Shown piece after piece: positions 5,713-5,942 of a stretch of 5,942 bases of DNA; position 1 is the stretch's first letter, and every line of letters starts with the position of its first letter. Below the pieces are notes generated by a model, which had not been told where the DNA came from, made no database searches, and worked only from the letters and a program-made list of their open reading frames with translations. A program made the position numbers and the translations under genes. This DNA is from Nitrospirota bacterium. GTDB lineage: Bacteria; Nitrospirota; Thermodesulfovibrionia; Thermodesulfovibrionales; SM23-35. Location: positions 1 through 5,942 of the forward strand of contig JACRGU010000015.1 of assembly GCA_016212245.1 (NCBI GenBank), written 5' to 3'.

Positions 5713-5942
5713 AATCCTTCTGAGTCACCCTTAGCACTTCCTCTAATGTAGTAATACCAGCACAGGCTTTGCTAATCCCGTCCATCCTCAGACTCTTAAT
5801 CCCCTTTGACATAGCGAAGTTCTTTATACTCTGTGCATCTATCCTGTCTGTAATCATAGGGCGTATCTCGTTGTCTATGATCAGGAGTTCAAATATCCCT
5901 GTCCTTCCGAGATAGCCCCTCCCTTTGCATCTCTCGCAGCCC
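5693..5942 (-). CDS. gspE: GspE, type II secretion ATPase, C-terminal end (5' part beyond window)
   Basis: This is the last 82 residues of the cytoplasmic hexameric ATPase that powers pseudopilus assembly. It is cut by the window edge; the first full codon is at 5941-5939 and the stop is TAG at 5695-5693. The fragment opens with GCERCKGRGYLGRTGIFELL. This matches the second CxxC pair of the GspE/PilB tetracysteine zinc motif followed by the conserved GY-GR-GIFE segment. The remainder (IDAQSIKNFAMSKGIKSLRMDG, split here as IDAQSIKNFAMSKG then IKSLRMDG, and later TTLEEVLRVTQ) is the usual C-terminal helical end of this family. Walker motifs and the N-terminal domains are outside the window. The gene overlaps gspF by 20 bases, suggesting coupled translation. 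The fragment alone could be a type IV pilus PilB, but the downstream T2SS genes decide for GspE. Confidence 0.93.
   Translation of the reverse strand, partial: GCERCKGRGYLGRTGIFELLIIDNEIRPMITDRIDAQSIKNFAMSKGIKSLRMDGISKACAGITTLEEVLRVTQKDYANFFV

Noticed and set aside
1..5942. Type IV pilus rather than type II secretion cluster
   Set aside because: GspG with its calcium loop, GspK with DENSKFNIN and WIDPDSEPR blocks, and the H-I-J-K-L-M order are specific to T2SS.

Overview
The window is one stretch of a type II secretion system (T2SS, general secretion pathway) operon. It is read entirely on the minus strand, so transcription runs from high to low coordinates. The order is gspE (only its 3' end, cut by the window edge), gspF, gspG, gspH, gspI, gspJ, gspK, gspL, gspM. 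All nine genes are supported by family signatures visible in the translations, and no unrelated gene is inserted. Outer-membrane secretin gspD, gspC and prepilin peptidase gspO are not in the window. The host looks like a Gram-negative (diderm) bacterium with an AT-leaning genome. The repeat style (GC-rich hairpins joined to AT-rich tracts, plus short tandem repeats beside start codons) reminds me of environmental Nitrospirota or Desulfobacterota-like genomes. That is only an impression and nothing here fixes the taxon.

Layout from the 5' end of the transcript: 5942-5693 is the C-terminal end of the GspE ATPase; 5712-4537 the GspF inner-membrane platform; 4534-4100 the major pseudopilin GspG; 4131-2643 the minor pseudopilins GspH, GspI and GspJ; 2641-1709 the large tip pseudopilin GspK; 1706-627 the GspL platform protein; 547-32 the GspM platform protein. 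Genes overlap or lie within a few bases of each other, except for a 79-base gap between gspL and gspM. No internal promoter or terminator is evident, so this looks like one translationally coupled transcript. GspE powers GspF-driven assembly of a GspG pseudopilus, primed by the GspH-I-J-K tip, while GspL and GspM link the ATPase to the envelope.

The unusual part is at the gene boundaries. Short repeats sit at the starts of gspI, gspJ, gspK and gspM, at the end of gspH and at the end of gspM. In gspI and gspJ the same module (a GC-rich hairpin plus an AT-rich tract, 39 bp identical between copies) is translated in the same frame. It forms most of the prepilin leader and stops exactly at the prepilin peptidase cleavage site. 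In gspK a 7-bp tandem repeat also lies wholly inside the leader. The repeats therefore occupy the part of each protein that is cut off before assembly. This is the observation most worth following up.
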